A stretch of DNA of 64,000 nucleotides from Betaproteobacteria bacterium (GTDB lineage Bacteria; Pseudomonadota; Gammaproteobacteria; Burkholderiales; Casimicrobiaceae). The translations under genes were made by a program, and so were the position numbers. Below, piece by piece: positions 60,440-64,000 of this stretch; position 1 is the stretch's first letter; each line of letters begins with the position of its first letter. The stretch is from positions 1 through 64,000 of the forward strand of contig JACPUX010000040.1 of the NCBI GenBank assembly GCA_016192065.1, given 5' to 3'. The notes under the pieces are model-generated. The model did not search any database. It had not been told where the DNA came from and saw nothing but the letters and a program-made list of their open reading frames with translations.

Positions 60440-61336
60440 CTACTTCCGCCGACTTGCCTGTTCATCCCCCGCCGCCAACCCACGCAACCAGGGGTCGAGC
60501 AACCAATCGCGCAGGTAGGCCTGGGTTTCGTCGCCCCAGGGATCACTGCCCAACTGGCCTTCCATGGCCAGCACCGCCACCCCATGGACCATGGCCCAGA
60601 AGGCCACCGCCACCGCGGGGGCGGCTTCTGGCGACCAGTAGCGAGTCTTGCCCGGCAGTTCGGCGAGGCGCGCGAAGGCGGCCACCAGCGCGGTGAAGGT
60701 CGCCTCCCCGGCATGCACTGCGCCGGCGAAAGCAGCCTCGGTGGCATTGCCATCTTGCCCGGGCAGGACACAGGCCGCGCCGGTCAGCATTTCCTGCAAA
60801 CTGCGCGGATCCTGAGGCAAGGCCCCCTGTTCGATGCCCGCCGCGGAGAACATGAGGTGCAAATGCCCCTGGCAGTCACGGGCGAACAGAAGATAGGCAA
60901 GCCCGCCGCGACGCACCGCCTCAGCGGCGTCCTTGGCCTGGCCCAGACCCTCTTCCACCATGGTGCGCAGCTTCTCGAAGCCCTCGCGGGCAAGCTCGGC
61001 AAGTAGCTGTTCGCGAGTCTCGAAGTGCCGGTAGAACGCCGCCTGACTGACCCCCGCGGCGCGGCAGATCTCCACCAGTTTGAAGCCGCCAGGGCCCCGC
61101 TCACGCACCAGCGCCAGCGCCGCATCCATCAGGGCGCGCTTGAGATCGCCATGGTGATAGGCACCGGCGCGTTTCTTCTGCACCGGCGGAGCGGCCCGGG
61201 CCCCCAGCGGCAAGCTCACTGGCAGGCTTACGCCCTGCCCCCGCTTCGGCGGTTGGGCAGGAGCGCGATTCGCGGGCGCTGTCCGCGACGGCGTCTTACT
61301 TGCACCAGGAGGGGAGGAAGATTTTTTCGCAGCCAT
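60440..61336 (-). CDS. TetR-family transcriptional repressor (WHG domain)
   Basis: This 298-aa regulator has a 60-residue basic, Ala/Pro-rich N-terminal extension, then a TetR helix-turn-helix (LKRALMDAALALVRERGPGG, LVEICRAAGVSQAAFYRHFE) and a C-terminal ligand-binding WHG-type domain with YLLFARDCQGHLHLMFSAA. It is divergent from two NAD(P)-binding genes and a palindrome lies between, so it probably represses them and itself. The inducer is unknown. Confidence 0.87.
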   Translation of the reverse strand: MAAKKSSSPPGASKTPSRTAPANRAPAQPPKRGQGVSLPVSLPLGARAAPPVQKKRAGAYHHGDLKRALMDAALALVRERGPGGFKLVEICRAAGVSQAAFYRHFETREQLLAELAREGFEKLRTMVEEGLGQAKDAAEAVRRGGLAYLLFARDCQGHLHLMFSAAGIEQGALPQDPRSLQEMLTGAACVLPGQDGNATEAAFAGAVHAGEATFTALVAAFARLAELPGKTRYWSPEAAPAVAVAFWAMVHGVAVLAMEGQLGSDPWGDETQAYLRDWLLDPWLRGLAAGDEQASRRK

Positions 61337-61337
61337 G

Positions 61338-61374
61338 TTGACAAGGTTAACATTGTTGGCTAAAGTAAATGTTA
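61338..61374 (+). promoter_or_regulatory. Promoter overlapped by a TAACATT/AATGTTA operator
   Basis: TTGACA (61338-61343), a 17-bp spacer and TAAAGT (61361-61366) form a promoter toward the dehydrogenase-like genes. The inverted repeat TAACATT (61348-61354) / AATGTTA (61368-61374) overlaps the -10, so a repressor bound there would block RNA polymerase. The TetR protein encoded 2 bp left of the promoter is the natural candidate. Confidence 0.7.
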
Positions 61375-61447
61375 TATACTTTCACATACCAACTCAAGCG
61401 GGCAGCGCCTGCGCTTTCAACTCCATCACTACCCGCCAGGAATCCCC

Positions 61448-62395
61448 ATGAACCCAGTTCTTCATCTCATCCTCGGCACCGGACCGGTGGGCTGCTGGAC
61501 CGCCCGCGCCCTCGTAGCTCGGGGGCTGGCCGTGCGCGCCGTGAACCGCCGCGGCCAGCGTCCCGATCTGCTGCCCCGGGAGGTCGAAGTGTGCGCCGCC
61601 GACTGCCTGAATGCCGCCGCGGTGCGTGAACTTGCGCAAGGCGCGGCCGTGCTCTACCAGGCGCTCAATCCGCCCTATCACCAATGGCAGGCGCTTTTCC
61701 CCGTCCTGCAGGCGAGCGCCCTGAATGCTGCCCAGGCGGTGGGTGCGCGCTACGTTTCGATCGAAAACCTCTACCTCTACGACCCCAGCGCACCCATCAG
61801 CGAAGACTCGCCCATCCGCCCGCGCTCCGCCAAGGGCGAGCTGCGGGCGCGACTCGCGGCCGAGGTGCTGGCCGCGCATACGCGTGGCGAAGTCGAAACC
61901 ACGGCGCTGCGTTCCAGCGATTACTACGGCCCCGGGGTGACGCTCTCCGCCCTGGGTGAGCGCGTTTTCGCGCCGCTGGTGGCCGGACGCAAAGCTCAGC
62001 TTCTGGGCGCGACCGATCAGCCGCACTCCTTCGCCTACATCGAAGATGTGGGCCGCGCGGCCGCCTTGCTGGGCACCCGCGATGACGCTCTGGGCCAGGC
62101 CTGGATCGCCCCCCATGCGCCGGCGCGCAGCCAGGGCGACCTGCTCGACCTCACTGGCGAGGCCTTGGGTCGCCCAGTGGGCTACCGCGTGATCACCCCC
62201 TTGCTGATGCGCCTGGCCGGGCTCTTCAACCCCGGCGCGCGCGCCTCGGTGGAGATGATGTACCAGTTCACCGCGCCCTTCGTGGTGGCGTCGCATCGCT
62301 TCGAGGCGCACTTCGGCCTCGTGCCCACGCCCACGGAAGCAGGCATTGCCCGCACCGTCGCCTGGTATCGGGCGCGGGCCGAGGGCCGCGCGTAA
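61448..62395 (+). CDS. NAD(P)-dependent epimerase/dehydratase-like (atypical SDR) protein
   Basis: This 315-aa protein has a Rossmann N-terminus HLILGTGPVGCWTARALVAR (GxGxxG), and AVLYQALNPPYHQW and SIENLYLYDP in place of the usual YxxxK active site, the pattern of extended SDR/NAD-dependent epimerases (SSDYYGPGV in the substrate loop). The substrate is unknown. It is first of the TetR-controlled operon, followed after 84 bp by a second NAD(P)-binding gene and then the ABC/TolC chimera. Confidence 0.82.
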   Translation: MNPVLHLILGTGPVGCWTARALVARGLAVRAVNRRGQRPDLLPREVEVCAADCLNAAAVRELAQGAAVLYQALNPPYHQWQALFPVLQASALNAAQAVGARYVSIENLYLYDPSAPISEDSPIRPRSAKGELRARLAAEVLAAHTRGEVETTALRSSDYYGPGVTLSALGERVFAPLVAGRKAQLLGATDQPHSFAYIEDVGRAAALLGTRDDALGQAWIAPHAPARSQGDLLDLTGEALGRPVGYRVITPLLMRLAGLFNPGARASVEMMYQFTAPFVVASHRFEAHFGLVPTPTEAGIARTVAWYRARAEGRA

Positions 62396-62479
62396 AGGCC
62401 ACCTTCCGCCTCCGCTCTGTCCCACTTTCCCAGGCCGTCCGGGGGCTTCGAACGGACGGCACAACCCCAGGAGATACCC

Positions 62480-63109
62480 ATGAAAGTCGTGGTCTTCGGC
62501 AGCACCGGCAACACCGGCATCGAACTACTGAAACAGGCCCTGGAACGCGGCCACCGCGTTCTTGCCTTCGCCCGCGACCCGGGGCAAATCGCGCTCTCCA
62601 GCCCGCGTCTCGAAACCCTGCGCGGCGACGTTCTGGATCGCGCTGCGGTCGCCAACGCCGTCTCGGGGGCCGAGGTCGCGATTTCCGTACTCGGCGTGCG
62701 ACTTGGACACCCCCCCGGAACCGTGCGCTCGAAGGGCACGGAGAACATCATAGCGGCGCTCACCGCGGCGAAGGTACCCCGCTTTATCAGCGTTTCCACC
62801 ATCGGCGTGGGCGACAGCCAACAGCGCCTCTCTTTTGTGGCGCGTGCCTTCCTTCCCAGGATCATCGGCGCCGAACGCCTGCGGGAAGCGCAGGAGCAAG
62901 AGGCGATCACGGTGCGCTCGAAGCTCGAGTGGACCATTCTGCGCCCCCCACGATTGCTGGATCGGCCGGGGACCGGTCACTACCGCCTGGGCACCGATTT
63001 GCGTACCGGGATGCGCACCCAGTTGCATCGCGCGGATTTGGCTCGCGCCTTGCTCGATCAAATGGCGTCCAGCGCGTTCCTGAGACAGTGTCCCTCGGTG
63101 ATCAACTAG
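62480..63109 (+). CDS. NAD(P)H-binding NmrA/SDR-like protein
   Basis: This 209-aa protein has the Rossmann motif VVVFGSTGNTGIELLKQALE (GxxGxxG), RGDVLDRAAVANAVSGAEVA, and SVSTIGVGDS near the catalytic region, like YwnB/flavin-reductase-type NAD(P)H-binding proteins. The start has AGGAG upstream of ATG 62480. It is probably co-transcribed with the epimerase-like gene and may act in redox detoxification; the substrate is unknown. Confidence 0.85.
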   Translation: MKVVVFGSTGNTGIELLKQALERGHRVLAFARDPGQIALSSPRLETLRGDVLDRAAVANAVSGAEVAISVLGVRLGHPPGTVRSKGTENIIAALTAAKVPRFISVSTIGVGDSQQRLSFVARAFLPRIIGAERLREAQEQEAITVRSKLEWTILRPPRLLDRPGTGHYRLGTDLRTGMRTQLHRADLARALLDQMASSAFLRQCPSVIN

Positions 63110-63128
63110 CCAGTCAGAACCGCCCATC

Positions 63129-64000
63129 ATGTTGGACATCGCCCTCAAAATGCTCTTCTCCGATCGCCTCAAGTATTTTGGCCTGGTGGCGGGCATCGCT
63201 TTCGCCACCATGCTGATCGTGCAGCAGGCTTCCATTCTGGTCGGCTTCACCAAGCAGACCGGTTCCTTCATTCGCGATACCGCTCAAGCCGACCTTTGGC
63301 TCATGGACCCGCAAGTGCGCTTCGCCCAGGACCCCGTACCGCTGCGCGACACCGCGCTGCAAATGGCCCGCGGCGTGCCCGGCGTGCTGTGGGCGGCGCC
63401 GCTCTACCAAGGTTCTCAGCGCGCCAAGCTGCCCAAAGTGCCCGCACTGGCGGCTGCGCTGCCGGGAGAACTGCTGGCGCGCCGGCCGGACCTTTTGGCC
63501 ATCGAACGCGCCGTGGCGGCGGAGCATGCACGCATCGGGGTCGCCACGAGCGCGGCCTATCCGCGGCTATCGCTGGGCCTGTCGCTGGGCTTCCTCGCCA
63601 TCAACGGCGCCAATCTTGCCGCCAGCGGCAGCCGACAGGGCAGCGGCGGGGCGCAAGTGCAATTGCCGCTGTTCCAAGGCGGCGCCATCCACTCCGGCAT
63701 CGAGGCGGCGCAAGCGCGCTACGAGCAGGCGCGCATCCGCTACGAAACCGCCGCCGCGGTGGCGGTCGAGGAAGCGGAGCGCGCCGCCTTGCGCCTCACC
63801 CGCGCCCAGGCGCGGGAAGTACAGGCCCGAAGGGCCCTGGAGGCCCACGCCCTGAGCGCAAGGCTGACGCAGGCCCGCTACCAGCAGGGCCTGGTCGACT
63901 ACCTCAATGTGCTCGACAGCGAACGCCAGCACCATGCGCTCGACGACGAGCGGCTCCTGGCCCGCGAGCAAGCGGCCATGGAGTGGGTGGCGATGGTGAA
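63129..64000 (+). CDS. In-frame chimera: ABC permease N-terminus joined to TolC-family protein (incomplete at window edge)
   Basis: The frame starts at ATG 63129 and stays open to the window end (290 codons). Residues 1-102 (LKYFGLVAGIAFATMLIVQQ, FIRDTAQADLWLMDPQVRFA) are the first helix and part of the periplasmic domain of a FtsX/DevC-type ABC permease. From about residue 104 the sequence is the middle of a NodT/TolC outer-membrane factor (LPGELLARRPDLLAIERAVA, AQVQLPLFQGGAIHSGIEAA, LTQARYQQGLVDYLNVLDSE). The rest of the permease and the first half of the TolC protein are missing. A deletion or an assembly join near 63429-63443 explains this. No signal peptide remains for the TolC part, so it should not work. 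Confidence 0.8.
   Translation, partial: MLDIALKMLFSDRLKYFGLVAGIAFATMLIVQQASILVGFTKQTGSFIRDTAQADLWLMDPQVRFAQDPVPLRDTALQMARGVPGVLWAAPLYQGSQRAKLPKVPALAAALPGELLARRPDLLAIERAVAAEHARIGVATSAAYPRLSLGLSLGFLAINGANLAASGSRQGSGGAQVQLPLFQGGAIHSGIEAAQARYEQARIRYETAAAVAVEEAERAALRLTRAQAREVQARRALEAHALSARLTQARYQQGLVDYLNVLDSERQHHALDDERLLAREQAAMEWVAMV

Overview
The window is gene-dense, GC-rich DNA (mostly in the mid-60s % G+C by eye) from one proteobacterial chromosome, most likely a betaproteobacterium. The IPTL-CTERM sorting tail, the DUF1302/DUF1329/MMPL/YCF48-like block, the TAXI-TRAP system with a DUF3394 tail and the Pseudomonas-style REP doublets fit that group; I cannot name a genus. No rRNA, tRNA, CRISPR array or intact insertion sequence was seen.

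Left flank (1-8.1 kb) is accessory and partly decayed: a low-GC PD-(D/E)xK nuclease-like gene, a frameshifted aminotransferase remnant, a VapBC toxin-antitoxin pair with a palindromic operator, a bacteriohemerythrin, a LysE remnant, and a Type III-like restriction-modification unit (mod-res). The Res protein carries a fused DUF4926 domain and overlaps a DUF6883 gene. From 8.3 to 20.7 kb come housekeeping and catabolic genes: an aminotransferase with a possible coupled 50-aa protein, a GST, a catalase-fold protein, a large IPTL-CTERM surface protein, a GABA/polyamine-type set (APC permease, succinate-semialdehyde dehydrogenase, divergent omega-aminotransferase), a Tm-1/UPF0261 protein and a HAD hydrolase.

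The centre (20.7-40.05 kb) is the most interesting part. An AraC regulator is divergent from about 18 kb of genes all on the + strand. These are a tryptophan tryptophylquinone (TTQ) aralkylamine dehydrogenase cluster (heavy chain, MauE, MauD, light chain, cytochrome c), an export/outer-membrane block (DUF1329, DUF1302, MMPL, TerB, YCF48-like), an aldehyde dehydrogenase and a small cytochrome c. The run ends in two diheme peroxidases, a Tat-exported Rieske protein and an arsenite-oxidase-like molybdoenzyme. That last quartet has the composition of the iodate reductase module IdrABP1P2, in P-P-B-A order and with an Asp in place of the arsenite-site Glu. A plausible reading is periplasmic amine oxidation to an aldehyde, oxidation of the aldehyde to an acid, and electrons passed through cytochromes to a periplasmic molybdoenzyme. 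This is inference.

The right part (40-64 kb) holds a Cpx-like envelope stress locus (Spy/CpxP, an unusual lipoprotein hydrolase, CpxRA-like pair with two CpxR-type boxes), a TAXI-TRAP transporter, two orphan sensor kinases flanking a solute-binding protein, DNA polymerase IV, SrkA kinase, a TPR-GGDEF cyclase, and a TetR-controlled pair of NAD(P)-binding genes. The last gene is an in-frame chimera of an ABC permease and a TolC-family protein, cut by the window edge.

Several repeat families mark gene boundaries: a 111-bp tandem repeat, GGTGGATTC palindromes, a CTAG-rich array in which two convergent genes terminate, and REP doublets. Some are read through as in-frame N-terminal extensions.
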